Below are positions 1 through 8,100 of a stretch of 64,000 bases of DNA, piece after piece. The stretch comes from Maritalea myrionectae DSM 19524 (GTDB lineage Bacteria; Pseudomonadota; Alphaproteobacteria; Rhizobiales; Devosiaceae), in the NCBI RefSeq assembly GCF_000423365.1, contig NZ_AUHV01000002.1:496001-560000 (forward strand), given 5' to 3'. Positions within the stretch are counted from its first letter, which is position 1. Every line of letters starts with the position of its first letter. The position numbers and the translations under genes were made by a program. The notes under the pieces are model-generated. The model saw only the letters and a program-made list of their open reading frames with translations, ran no database searches and had not been told where the DNA came from.

Positions 1-530
1 CGAATGCCGTATTTTCCATATTCAACTGCAACCAAGCGGGTGAAATGGATAAGGCTTGCTTTGGCGGCGCTATAGCCGGGATGGCCATAAACGCCCAACC
101 CGTTGACCGACGCGATATTGGTCAACACGCCTTTATTGGCGATGAGATCCTGTTCCACAGCTTTGAAACAGGCAAAGGCCCCAAGTTGGTTGATTTTCAG
201 GTCCTTTTCGAAGTTCTCAACGCTGGCTTTGTGCAAGGATTCGTCAGTCACCATGCCCACATTGTTGACCAGCAAAGAGATGCCCCCAAGTTTCCGTCCG
301 GCTTCGGCCATTTTGGCACGGTCGTTCGCGTCCAAAATATCGCAAATCAGGGCTTCACCCTTGCCGCCGGCTTCATGCACGAGGCGCATGGTTTCATCGT
401 TGGGCTCTTTTAAGATATCGAGCGCCAAAACCGCATATCCATCATTGGCCAGTTCAAGGCATATGGCGCGACCAATGTCGCCGCCTGCGCCAGTTACGAT
501 GGCGGTTTTCAGTTCATTTTGATCAGACAC
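1..530 (-). CDS. SDR family NAD(P)-dependent oxidoreductase (3' end outside window)
   Basis: Short-chain dehydrogenase/reductase, probably acting on a sugar or hydroxy-acid alcohol in the cytoplasm. Reading the minus strand from a GTG at 530 gives a protein opening with an N-terminal TGAGGDIG nucleotide-binding motif, a central NNVG motif (NNAG in most members) and the catalytic YSAAK near the window edge. About 176 residues are present; the usual length is about 250, so the C-terminal third lies outside. GTG 530 is chosen because a GGAG lies 9 bases upstream and an in-frame TAG sits just before it. It starts 3 bases after the stop of the RpiR-type regulator, so the two are probably co-transcribed. 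The substrate cannot be told from the sequence. Confidence 0.85.
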   Translation of the reverse strand, partial: MSDQNELKTAIVTGAGGDIGRAICLELANDGYAVLALDILKEPNDETMRLVHEAGGKGEALICDILDANDRAKMAEAGRKLGGISLLVNNVGMVTDESLHKASVENFEKDLKINQLGAFACFKAVEQDLIANKGVLTNIASVNGLGVYGHPGYSAAKASLIHFTRLVAVEYGKYGI

Positions 531-533
531 GAT

Positions 534-1400
534 CTAATCTCCGAGTACTTGAGTATCGTCCTCATCGCGAAAGGTGACCAACTGCCGTTTAATCCGACGC
601 AGAGGTTCAATCGCGCTGTCTTTTCTTTTGATCGCCACCAAAAAGGCAATCATGTCGATGGCGGCCATAAAGGCGTAGCGGGCCGATGATGGCCGCAACA
701 CGTCTGTGCCTTCCGGCAAATCCACGGCCAAGTTCATTTCGCTGGCCTGTGCAACCAGGCTTTCACTTTTTGAAATGGTGGCGGTTGCCGCGCCATAGCC
801 AGATGCGATCTCAAGCGCCCGCGCCATTTCCCGGTTGCGGCCTGAAATCGATAGACCGATCACCATATCGTCTTCGCCCAGGGTGGAGGCCGTCATCAAT
901 TGCATTGAATGGTCTTCTGAAGCGGTGACGCGCAAACCCAATCGAAACAATCGATTTTGCACCTCATGGGCGAAAAGTGAGGAGTTACCGCCAGAGCCGA
1001 AAGCATAAATCATTTTGGCCTTGAGCACTTGCTCCGCAATCTTTTCAACCACTTCGGCATCAACATTTTCGTGCAACACATTCAAGGTGGATTGGGCGCG
1101 GCCCATTACCGTGTCGATCACTTCTTGACTGCTGGTGACCTTCACTTCCGGCTCGAGATATCGCGTGCCGATAAAGGCGGATTGAGCAACTCGCACTTTA
1201 AATTCTGAAAAGGAGTGACAGCCCAAACGACGGCAAAAGCGGGTGACGGTTGGCGGCGACACATCCGCGCGCGCCGCCAGTTCAATAATCGAGGCGTTCA
1301 CAGCAAATTGCTTATCTTCAAAAACGATATCTGCAATGCGCTGCTCTGAGCGAGAAAGCCCATCGCGTTCCTTTTGTAAGGTAGCAATTATGTCCGCCAT
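534..1400 (-). CDS. MurR/RpiR family transcriptional regulator
   Basis: DNA-binding regulator of 288 residues with the RpiR layout: an N-terminal HTH_6 domain (about residues 1-77, with the helix-turn-helix around ADVSPPTVTRFCRRLG) and a C-terminal SIS sugar-phosphate-binding domain (about 110-240, with AFGSGGNSSLFA and the GLSISGRNREM loop). SIS domains in this family sense phosphosugars. It lies between a RidA gene (28 bp upstream) and an SDR gene (3 bp downstream) on the same strand and diverges from the M81 peptidase cluster, so it is the likely local regulator. Which phosphosugar it senses, and whether it also controls the sugar ABC operon at 5.6-11 kb, is inference. Confidence 0.9.
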   Translation of the reverse strand: MADIIATLQKERDGLSRSEQRIADIVFEDKQFAVNASIIELAARADVSPPTVTRFCRRLGCHSFSEFKVRVAQSAFIGTRYLEPEVKVTSSQEVIDTVMGRAQSTLNVLHENVDAEVVEKIAEQVLKAKMIYAFGSGGNSSLFAHEVQNRLFRLGLRVTASEDHSMQLMTASTLGEDDMVIGLSISGRNREMARALEIASGYGAATATISKSESLVAQASEMNLAVDLPEGTDVLRPSSARYAFMAAIDMIAFLVAIKRKDSAIEPLRRIKRQLVTFRDEDDTQVLGD

Positions 1401-1428
1401 CGATCCGCCTTTTTCAAATGATCAGCCT

Positions 1429-1818
1429 CTATTTACGGCTGGGATCAAAGGCAATGCAATCCACTTCCACCTTACAATCGACCATTAGGCTCGATTGTAC
1501 ACAGGCGCGTGCTGGCGGGTGCTCACCAAAGTAGGATTTATACACGCCATTGAACGACCAAAAGTCACGCGGATCGTCGAGCCAAACGCCAACGCGCACC
1601 ACATGCTCCATGCCGTAACCCGCCTCATCCAAAATCGCGAGAAGGTTCTTGATCGCCACGTGGGTTTGCTCCACAATATTACCACCGACGATTTCGCCAT
1701 CTTTCATGGCTACTTGGCCAGAAACATGCAGCCAGCCATCGGCCTCAACTGCACGAGCGAATGGCAAGTTTTGTCCACCCGCGCCAGATTTTTCCGCACC
1801 ATAACGTTTAATCGTCAT
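1429..1818 (-). CDS. RidA family protein (enamine/imine deaminase type)
   Basis: A 129-residue YjgF/YER057c/UK114 (RidA) protein. RidA proteins hydrolyse reactive enamine/imine intermediates released by PLP-dependent dehydratases; many paralogues have specialised roles beside catabolic genes. The conserved arginine of the active site appears in PPARACVQSSLM and the acidic residue in KVEVDCIAF near the C-terminus. The ATG at 1818 has GGAG 11 bases upstream. It heads a minus-strand run with the RpiR regulator and the SDR, and faces a plus-strand cluster containing a PLP-dependent enzyme, which fits a role in clearing 2-aminoacrylate-like products. That link is inference from position. Confidence 0.9.
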   Translation of the reverse strand: MTIKRYGAEKSGAGGQNLPFARAVEADGWLHVSGQVAMKDGEIVGGNIVEQTHVAIKNLLAILDEAGYGMEHVVRVGVWLDDPRDFWSFNGVYKSYFGEHPPARACVQSSLMVDCKVEVDCIAFDPSRK

Positions 1819-1944
1819 TGATCGTCTCCAAGATGTTCATCTATGTAAATTATTTTCTTATCGATTGACATTTGAGCAGAAATGGACCAGTTTTTCCATA
1901 GGAATTTTAACAAAAATGAAAATTTTTTGCCGAGTGATAGTATC
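1819..1944. promoter_or_regulatory. divergent promoter region between ridA-rpiR and the M81 cluster
   Basis: This short AT-rich gap separates divergent starts (ATG 1818 on minus, GTG 1945 on plus), so it must hold promoters for both sides. A-tracts and T-tracts cluster at 1895-1930. I see no perfect palindrome long enough to call an operator, so the binding site of the neighbouring RpiR-type regulator is not located. Confidence 0.4.
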
Positions 1945-2451
1945 GTGACATCAAGACAGAATCCTTTTGAAAAATCAGACAGCGCGCGCCACCAAATTTG
2001 GGAAATGCTGGTGGACCGCGACATCAAAGCCTTCATCGCCGCCGACTGGTCGATGGTGCAAAATGACTTTGTAGAACAAGGCTTTATGGGCGTGCACGGG
2101 CATAACACATCCAACCCGGACCATTGGCGTCTGGCGTTTCCAACGCTGAAAGACTATGCGGACGAATGGCTCGATCAGGCCAAGAATTTTCAAAAAGAAT
2201 CGCAGGCTGGGGCCTTCGAAGGTGACCCAATGGACGCGATTTTTAATGCCACTGTCCTGCGTGACATCGAAATTAACGGCGACAAGGCCATCGTGCACAA
2301 GAAATTTGACGGGCGTATCCCGCGTGCAGACGGCACCAGCGACCGGATGTTGTGGCAAACAGTCTATTATTGCGCCAATGTCGATGGCCAATGGAAAATC
2401 ACCGGATTCACCGGCTATTTGCCAAACCCGATGGGTGGTGAAAGAGCGTAA
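1945..2451 (+). CDS. NTF2-like/SnoaL-type hypothetical protein
   Basis: A soluble protein of about 168 residues with the look of an NTF2-like (SnoaL) fold: an N-terminal helical stretch (QIWEMLVDRDIKAFIAADW) followed by strands such as ATVLRDIEINGDKAIVHKKF and a final WKITGFTGYLPNP strand. The open frame reaches back to 1882, but the first 21 residues there are Asn/Phe-rich and unlike the rest. GTG 1945, giving MTSRQNPF, is the better start, although its ribosome site is weak. The stop lies 5 bp before the M81 peptidase, so the two are probably one operon. Members of this fold serve as small-molecule enzymes or accessory subunits; the function here is unknown. Confidence 0.7.
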   Translation: MTSRQNPFEKSDSARHQIWEMLVDRDIKAFIAADWSMVQNDFVEQGFMGVHGHNTSNPDHWRLAFPTLKDYADEWLDQAKNFQKESQAGAFEGDPMDAIFNATVLRDIEINGDKAIVHKKFDGRIPRADGTSDRMLWQTVYYCANVDGQWKITGFTGYLPNPMGGERA

Positions 2452-2456
2452 ATATT

Positions 2457-3938
2457 ATGGCAGATTTGCGCGTTTTCTCGGCGGCTCTGGCCACCGAATC
2501 GAACACATTTTCACCCATCGCAATTGACCGGCGGGGTTTTGAGGCGTCACTTTATGCCCGTCCAGGCACCCACCCTGAGACCCCAACTTTGTGCTCCGCG
2601 GTCATCCCAATTGGCCGCAAGTGGGCCAAAGAAAAGCAGTGGACTTTCATTGAAGGCACTGCTGCATGGGCTGACCCCGCCGGCATCATTAATCAGCGTG
2701 CGTTCGAAAGTCTGCGCGATGAAATCTTGGATCAGATTAAACAGGCTATGCCACTCGACGCCGTCGCCCTCGGGTTACACGGGGCGATGGTCGCCGCAGG
2801 TTATGACGATCCCGAAGGTGATTTGTTAAAACGCGTACGAGATATTGTGGGCCCGGATTGCGTGGTGTGTGCCACATTTGACCCACACAGCCAGCTCACC
2901 CAGAAACGTGTCGACCAGCTCGACTTCTTTATGGCGTTCAAAGAGTTTCCGCATGTCGATTTTGTTGATCGGGCGGAAGACCTTTACCGCATTTTGGATG
3001 CCACCCTCGCGGGCGAGGTAAAGCCCGAAGTGAGCGTATTTGATTGTAAAATGATCGATGTGTTCCCCACCTCTAGAGAGCCAATGCGCAGCTTTGTGGA
3101 CAAGATGTTTGCCCTGGAAAAAAGCGATCCCGACATTTTGTCGCTTTCGCTCATCCATGGCTTTATGGCTTCTGATGTGCCGGAAATGGGCACAAAAATG
3201 GTGGTGATCACCAACAATCAAAAGCAAAAAGGCGATCAACTTGCGCGCGAGCTTGGGCTCGATGTGTTTGCCATGCGGGGCAAATGCATGCCGGAACAGC
3301 CGGACGAAGTGCAAGCTGTCGCCGATGCGCTGGCCACGGCCAAGGGCGCGCAAAAGCCAGTCGTACTCACCGACATGTGGGACAATCCAGGCGGCGGCAC
3401 CGCTGGCGATGCCACCGTTATTCTGGAAGAGCTGATCAAGAAGGGCGCGACCAATGTTGCCGTCGGCACAATCTGGGACCCGATCGCGGTGCAGATCTGT
3501 TTTGCGGCGGGCGAAGGCGCAGAAATTCCCCTTCGCTTCGGGGCAAAATCGGCCCCCCACACGGGCAATCCCGTGGATAAGCGGGTGAAGGTAGAGAAGC
3601 TAGTGACCAATGCCGAGCATCGTTTTGGCGATAGCTATGTGCCCATGGGCGACATTGCCACTGTCAGCTTTGATGGCATTGAGGTGATCCTTAATTCCAC
3701 ACGCTGCCAGAGCTTTGGCAAAAGCCTTTTTGATGTGGGTGGCGTGGATTGGGCCGCGAAAGATGTTTTGCTGATCAAATCCACCAATCATTTCTATGAT
3801 TCATTCGCGCCAATTGCGGAAAAGATCATTTATTGTTCGGCCGGGCGGCCCTACCCAAATGATCCAGCAACAACGGATTATCAAAAAGCGCCAAAAAACA
3901 TTTGGCCCAAAGTCGCTGATCCGCATAATCTGGGCTAA
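2457..3938 (+). CDS. M81 family metallopeptidase (MlrC-like)
   Basis: A 493-residue protein of the MlrC/M81 family, named for microcystinase C; family members are thought to be zinc hydrolases of linear peptides or amides. It opens with the hallmark ATESNTFSP, has GLHGAMVAAGYDDPEGD, the metal-ligand motif FDPHSQLT followed by a histidine in FPHVDF, and the C-terminal half carries DNPGGGTAGDAT, typical of the MlrC C-terminal domain. The length matches the family. It sits in a plus-strand cluster after an NTF2-like gene and 33 bp before a PLP-dependent D-amino-acid-type enzyme. In many alphaproteobacteria such proteins lie beside ABC peptide uptake genes. The true substrate is not predictable; microcystin is unlikely. 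Confidence 0.88.
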   Translation: MADLRVFSAALATESNTFSPIAIDRRGFEASLYARPGTHPETPTLCSAVIPIGRKWAKEKQWTFIEGTAAWADPAGIINQRAFESLRDEILDQIKQAMPLDAVALGLHGAMVAAGYDDPEGDLLKRVRDIVGPDCVVCATFDPHSQLTQKRVDQLDFFMAFKEFPHVDFVDRAEDLYRILDATLAGEVKPEVSVFDCKMIDVFPTSREPMRSFVDKMFALEKSDPDILSLSLIHGFMASDVPEMGTKMVVITNNQKQKGDQLARELGLDVFAMRGKCMPEQPDEVQAVADALATAKGAQKPVVLTDMWDNPGGGTAGDATVILEELIKKGATNVAVGTIWDPIAVQICFAAGEGAEIPLRFGAKSAPHTGNPVDKRVKVEKLVTNAEHRFGDSYVPMGDIATVSFDGIEVILNSTRCQSFGKSLFDVGGVDWAAKDVLLIKSTNHFYDSFAPIAEKIIYCSAGRPYPNDPATTDYQKAPKNIWPKVADPHNLG

Positions 3939-3971
3939 CACCAAATCAAACGCGCCAAGCGGGAAATCACA

Positions 3972-5039
3972 ATGACTGAAAACAACTCGATTTATAATCT
4001 GAGTACGCCTGTTGTGCTGATCGACGAGAACATTGTCGACGCCAATATCAAGCGGGTGCAATCCTATTTGGATCAGGCGGGCAAAAAATCACGCCCACAT
4101 ATCAAAACCCATAAAATCCCACGTTTCGCGCAAAAACAACTTGATGCGGGTGCGATTGGCATTACCTGCCAAAAAGTCTCCGAAGCACAAGTGTTTGCGG
4201 ATGCAGGCATAAAAGACATCATGTTGACCTTCAACATTGTTGGCGCAGAAAAGATGGAACCGCTGCGCAAGCTCAACGAGCAGGTTACCTTGTCTGTGGT
4301 GGCCGATAGCGCCACGACAATTGAAGGGCTCGCTTCCGCATTTGATGGGCAAAAGCCCCTGACTGTTTTGGTGGAATGTGACACGGGTGGTGGGCGCTGT
4401 GGCGTACAATCGCCAGCCGAAGCACTTGAGCTGGCCAAGAAAATTGATGCGGCGCCGGGCCTTACATTTGGCGGGCTGATGACCTACCCGTCACCTAATG
4501 GCGAGGATGCGGTAGACCAATTCTTCAATGGCACCAAGGCTTTGCTGGATGAAGCGGGCATTGCTTGCCCGGTTCTATCGAGCGGCGGCTCTCCGAGCCT
4601 CTTTTCCGCGGAAAAGGCGAAGTCTGCCACCGAGCATCGCGCCGGCACTTATATTTATAATGACCGCTCTTTGGTGCGGGCAGGCCACTGCACGTTTGAT
4701 GATTGTGCCATGACCATTTTGGCGACCGTCGTGTCGCGCCCAACAGATGATCGGGCGGTGCTGGATGCTGGGTCCAAGGCCCTCACCTCCGACCTTCTCG
4801 GCTTCTCAGACTTTGGCTACATTGTCGATTACCCAGAAGCTGTGATCAGTGGCCTATCTGAAGAGCACGCGGTGGTTGATCTTTCGGCCTGTAAGGACAA
4901 GCCGCAGGTTGGCGACAAGATACGTATTATTCCGAACCACACCTGTGTGGTCAGTAATTTGATGGATCAAATTGCGCTGCACCGCGATGGCAAGTTCATC
5001 GAAATGGTGGATGTGGCTGCACGCGGCAAGGTTTGGTAG
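3972..5039 (+). CDS. D-threonine aldolase/D-serine dehydratase-like PLP enzyme
   Basis: A 355-residue fold-type III (alanine racemase-like) PLP enzyme of the DSD1/D-threonine aldolase family, which cleaves or dehydrates D-3-hydroxy amino acids with help of a divalent metal. The N-terminal barrel carries the PLP lysine context RPHIKTHKIP, a CDTGGGRCG loop and the phosphate-binding SSGGSPS. The C-terminal domain ends with the metal-ligand motif NHTCVV (His and Cys), as in D-serine dehydratases. It starts 33 bp after the M81 peptidase and is probably in the same operon. Paired with the RidA gene nearby, this fits catabolism of a D-hydroxy-amino acid or its derivative, which is inference. Confidence 0.85.
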   Translation: MTENNSIYNLSTPVVLIDENIVDANIKRVQSYLDQAGKKSRPHIKTHKIPRFAQKQLDAGAIGITCQKVSEAQVFADAGIKDIMLTFNIVGAEKMEPLRKLNEQVTLSVVADSATTIEGLASAFDGQKPLTVLVECDTGGGRCGVQSPAEALELAKKIDAAPGLTFGGLMTYPSPNGEDAVDQFFNGTKALLDEAGIACPVLSSGGSPSLFSAEKAKSATEHRAGTYIYNDRSLVRAGHCTFDDCAMTILATVVSRPTDDRAVLDAGSKALTSDLLGFSDFGYIVDYPEAVISGLSEEHAVVDLSACKDKPQVGDKIRIIPNHTCVVSNLMDQIALHRDGKFIEMVDVAARGKVW

Positions 5040-5062
5040 CACCCACATCTGAAGATAGCCTT

Positions 5063-5097
5063 TGGCGGGAATTTGACGCATTTCGTCATTTCCGCCA
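5063..5097. other. intergenic hairpin without U-tract
   Basis: An inverted repeat with arms starting TGGCGG and ending CCGCCA plus a second block TTGACG/CGTCA closes around a 5-base loop, with one mismatch region. It lies 24 bp after the PLP enzyme stop. Neither strand has a run of T after it, so it is not a convincing intrinsic terminator; it may protect the mRNA end or bind a protein. Confidence 0.4.
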
Positions 5098-5151
5098 CTG
5101 GAATGGTTGGTGAATTTCTACAAAACTCCATGCATATCAATGGAGTTTTCT

Positions 5152-5547
5152 ATGACACGTACCGACCAACTTTTTGAGGCGATCCAGACCTATCTCGACG
5201 CAATCTATTTTTGTGATGTCGAAAGACTGGACGCTGTTTTTCACCCTGCCTCCACCTTATTTGATGCCGACAATGGCGAGATCTTTGTCGATCCCATCAA
5301 AAGCTTTCGCGCCGATGTGGCAAGCCGCCCTTCGCCTGCCAGCTTCAATCAAAAGCGCCATGATGAGATCATCACCATTGATTGGCTTTCGCCACTCAGT
5401 GCAGTGGTGAAATTGCGTTTGCATTCCCGCACGAGCATCTTTGTCGATCATCTCAATTTTGTCTGGGATGAGCAGAAAGGCTGGCAGATCGTTGCCAAAA
5501 TTTGGCACCTGGAAGGTACATGCGCGTTAGAAACTATCGCGGCCTAA
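5152..5547 (+). CDS. nuclear transport factor 2 family protein (lumazine-binding-like)
   Basis: A 131-residue NTF2-fold protein resembling the putative lumazine-binding/SnoaL-like group: an N-terminal helix pair (LFEAIQTYLDAIYFCDVERLDAVFHP begins it), then strands ending in WQIVAKIWHL. ATG 5152 is chosen because GGAG stands 6 bases upstream; the longer frame from 5107 runs through the leader. It follows the PLP enzyme by 112 bp with a hairpin between, so it may be transcribed separately. It converges on the sugar ABC operon and shares a bidirectional spacer with that operon's terminator. Its function is unknown; such proteins are often small isomerases or dimeric accessory factors. Confidence 0.75.
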   Translation: MTRTDQLFEAIQTYLDAIYFCDVERLDAVFHPASTLFDADNGEIFVDPIKSFRADVASRPSPASFNQKRHDEIITIDWLSPLSAVVKLRLHSRTSIFVDHLNFVWDEQKGWQIVAKIWHLEGTCALETIAA

Positions 5548-5578
5548 ACAAAAAGAACCCCATCCGAGGATGGGGTTC
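5548..5578 (-). terminator. rho-independent terminator of the sugar ABC operon
   Basis: Stem arms GAACCCCATC and GATGGGGTTC with a 4-6 base loop; read on the minus strand the hairpin is followed by TTTTTGTTT. It lies 67 bp after the ATPase stop and so ends the minus-strand ABC transporter operon. Confidence 0.85.
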
Positions 5579-5644
5579 AGGCCCGTGGGGAGGAGCCAAG
5601 AAAGTCTCATAGGAGATTTTCATAATTGGGTGGTTCGACCCAAT

Positions 5645-6781
5645 CTATTTCAGATCTGGCAAGCTCAGATCTTTGAACTCGATTTTGCGTTCGTAAACGC
5701 GGCCATCTGCGTCGAACAAGTGGCAATCTTTGGCATTGAAGCGCAATTTAAAGTCTTCACCAGCCTTCAGCGGTGCTGAACCACTTTGGACTGTGCAGAA
5801 TACTTCATCCACACCTTTACGGTTGGCGTAGCCTACAGTGTGAATGCCCAAGCGCTCGACCACATTTGCCGTCAGCTCAATCGCAATGTCACCCTCTTCG
5901 AGATGTGTGTGCTCTGGGCGAATACCCAGTGTGAGGGTTTGGCCGTCGATCTTGTCTTCATCATGGGGATGAACGGGCAGCACAAACTCACCAGCATTTG
6001 GGATTTCAACGCGAACGCCGTCTTTGTCTGCACCCTTACCAGTCACTTCAATGAAGTTCATTTTCGGGTTGCCGATAAAGCCAGCAACAAACAGATTGTC
6101 AGGCTTGTGGTAAAGCTCAAGCGGTGTGCCCACTTGCGCGATTTTACCGCCATCCAACACCACGATCCGATCGGCCATGGTCATGGCTTCCACTTGGTCG
6201 TGGGTCACGTAAATCATTGTGGCGTCGAGATCATGGTGAAGCTTTGTCAGCTCAACACGCATGGTGGCCCGCAGCGCCGCATCAAGGTTTGACAATGGCT
6301 CGTCAAACAGGAACACGCTTGGCTCCCGCACAATCGCACGGCCAATGGCCACACGTTGACGCTGACCACCAGACAATTCACCCGGACGGTGATCGAGGCG
6401 TGGTGTCAAATGCAGAATTTCTGCAGCCTTGCGTACCTTTTGATCAACCTCTTCGCTTGATTTCTTCTCAACGCGCAGAGGGAATGCAATGTTTTCATAA
6501 ACGCTCATATGTGGATAGAGCGCATAGGATTGGAACACCATCGCGATGCCCCGTTTTACTGGTGGCAATGTATTGACGATCTTGTCGTCAATCTCAACAT
6601 CACCAGCTGTAATTTCTTCAAGGCCGGCAATCATGCGCAACAAAGTTGACTTGCCGCAACCTGATGGTCCGACGAACACGATGAACTCACCATGTTTTAC
6701 GTCAAGTGAAACGCCCTGAATGACCTCAACGTCGCCGTAGCTTTTTTTAACGTTATCGAGTTTGAGTTGACCCACGGTCAT
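5645..6781 (-). CDS. ugpC: sugar ABC transporter ATP-binding protein, UgpC/MalK type
   Basis: ATPase subunit (378 residues) of a CUT1-class carbohydrate importer. It has Walker [17 protein letters not shown], the signature LSGGQRQRVAIGRAI, Walker B VFLFDEPLSNLD and the H-loop YVTHDQVEAMT, followed by a MalK-type TOBE/OB regulatory C-terminal domain (about residues 240-378, with LGIRPEHTHLEEG). It is the last gene of a minus-strand operon: dehydrogenase, two permeases, binding protein, ATPase, terminator. It starts 66 bp after the binding protein. The C-terminal domain in MalK can receive regulatory proteins; nothing in the window shows which. The symbol reflects the subfamily name, not glycerol-3-phosphate specificity. 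Confidence 0.93.
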   Translation of the reverse strand: MTVGQLKLDNVKKSYGDVEVIQGVSLDVKHGEFIVFVGPSGCGKSTLLRMIAGLEEITAGDVEIDDKIVNTLPPVKRGIAMVFQSYALYPHMSVYENIAFPLRVEKKSSEEVDQKVRKAAEILHLTPRLDHRPGELSGGQRQRVAIGRAIVREPSVFLFDEPLSNLDAALRATMRVELTKLHHDLDATMIYVTHDQVEAMTMADRIVVLDGGKIAQVGTPLELYHKPDNLFVAGFIGNPKMNFIEVTGKGADKDGVRVEIPNAGEFVLPVHPHDEDKIDGQTLTLGIRPEHTHLEEGDIAIELTANVVERLGIHTVGYANRKGVDEVFCTVQSGSAPLKAGEDFKLRFNAKDCHLFDADGRVYERKIEFKDLSLPDLK

Positions 6782-6847
6782 CCCCCCCTAATTAGCGGTT
6801 TTCATTGCGGGGCCCGCCAATGGCGGACCCCACGTTTTTGCAAAGGC

Positions 6848-8062
6848 TTACTTGTAGTCTTCCAAATCTTCGGCTGCAATTTCAACAGCTTCAGCGGCTT
6901 CAACTTCGCCCAATACAACGCCTTGAACAGCTTCGTTGATCACGTCTTGCAGACCAACATAGTCAGTTACGAAAGGCTCTGGACCACCAGTTGCGATTGC
7001 GTCAAGGAAGGCGTTCCAAGTTGGATCTTCTTCGCGCATTTTCGCCACTTCTGGGTGATCAGGACGCAATGGTGTCAAACCAGCGGCAATTTCAAATTCC
7101 ATCTGGTTGTCGTAGCTTGTCATGAACTTAGCAAAGTCCAGAGCAGCTTCTTCAACACCTGAACCTTTGAACACTGCATATGAGTCAGTGATCAACAAAG
7201 TGCCTGGTGTACCCATTGGGCCCACTGGAATTGGCGCAACGCCCCAATTTACAGCATCGCCAACAGCGTTCCGCTCCCAAGGACCAGAAATGAACATGCC
7301 GATTTTGCTTTCCACGAACAATGGACGCAATTTCGCACGGTCATAAGCAACTGGACCTGGCTGAGAAACTTCAGCCATTTTGCCATAGAACTCAAGTGCT
7401 TGTACGTTGTTTGGTGAGTTGAAGACAATCTCGCCGTCTTCGTTGATCACTTCACCACCGTTTGTGTACACATAGTTCATGAACTGGTGCATGGTGTTGT
7501 CGAATGAGGCAGCAGCCAAACCGAAGCCATCAGCGTCGGTGTTTTCTTTAATGGCTGATGCAGCTTCGTACATCTCGTCCCAAGTTTTTGGCGGTGATTC
7601 AGGATCAAGGCCAGCGGCTTCGAACAAGTCTTTGTTCCAGTACAAGGCTTTTGTTGAGAATGCGCGTGGCAAGCCCCAAACTTTACCGTCAGCTGTCACG
7701 GTGCCCAAGATTGGGCCTGCCCATGAATTCAGCTCTTCTTCTGACAAGTCATGAGACAGGATCAGATCGTTTTGAGCCAGTTGCTTCAAGGTCCGTGAAC
7801 CCATATAAGCTACGGCTGCTGGTGTGCCGGCGGCAGCAAGCGTTGTTGCTTTTTCCTGACACTGGCCCCAAGGCACATATTCAAATGCGACTGTGTAACC
7901 AGGGTTATTAGCTTCCCACTCAGCGGCGTGCTTTGCGTTCACTTCACCACCCCATGTGTCGTCACCACAAAGGATAACTTGGAGTGATTGGTCTTGCGCA
8001 ACAGCGAATGTTGCAGAGCTAAGCAGCAGAGCGCCACCAAGCAAAATTTTAGTCAGTTTCAT
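6848..8062 (-). CDS. sugar ABC transporter substrate-binding protein
   Basis: Periplasmic binding protein (404 residues) of family 1 solute-binding proteins for oligosaccharides or sugar derivatives. A typical signal peptide runs MKLTKILLGGALLLSSATFA with cleavage near VAQDQ. The mature part has the cluster B features KTWDEMYEAA and the SGPWE motif. ATG 8062 is chosen because AAGGGAG stands 7 bases upstream and a signal peptide follows directly; the frame open to 8215 would add residues lying inside the permease gene. The gene sits between the permeases and the ATPase. Substrate cannot be read from sequence; the linked Gfo/Idh/MocA dehydrogenase suggests a sugar, polyol or uronate. Confidence 0.92.
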   Translation of the reverse strand: MKLTKILLGGALLLSSATFAVAQDQSLQVILCGDDTWGGEVNAKHAAEWEANNPGYTVAFEYVPWGQCQEKATTLAAAGTPAAVAYMGSRTLKQLAQNDLILSHDLSEEELNSWAGPILGTVTADGKVWGLPRAFSTKALYWNKDLFEAAGLDPESPPKTWDEMYEAASAIKENTDADGFGLAAASFDNTMHQFMNYVYTNGGEVINEDGEIVFNSPNNVQALEFYGKMAEVSQPGPVAYDRAKLRPLFVESKIGMFISGPWERNAVGDAVNWGVAPIPVGPMGTPGTLLITDSYAVFKGSGVEEAALDFAKFMTSYDNQMEFEIAAGLTPLRPDHPEVAKMREEDPTWNAFLDAIATGGPEPFVTDYVGLQDVINEAVQGVVLGEVEAAEAVEIAAEDLEDYK

Positions 8063-8100
8063 CTTGAACTCCCTTTTTTCTGCCAATTGATACATCTGTC

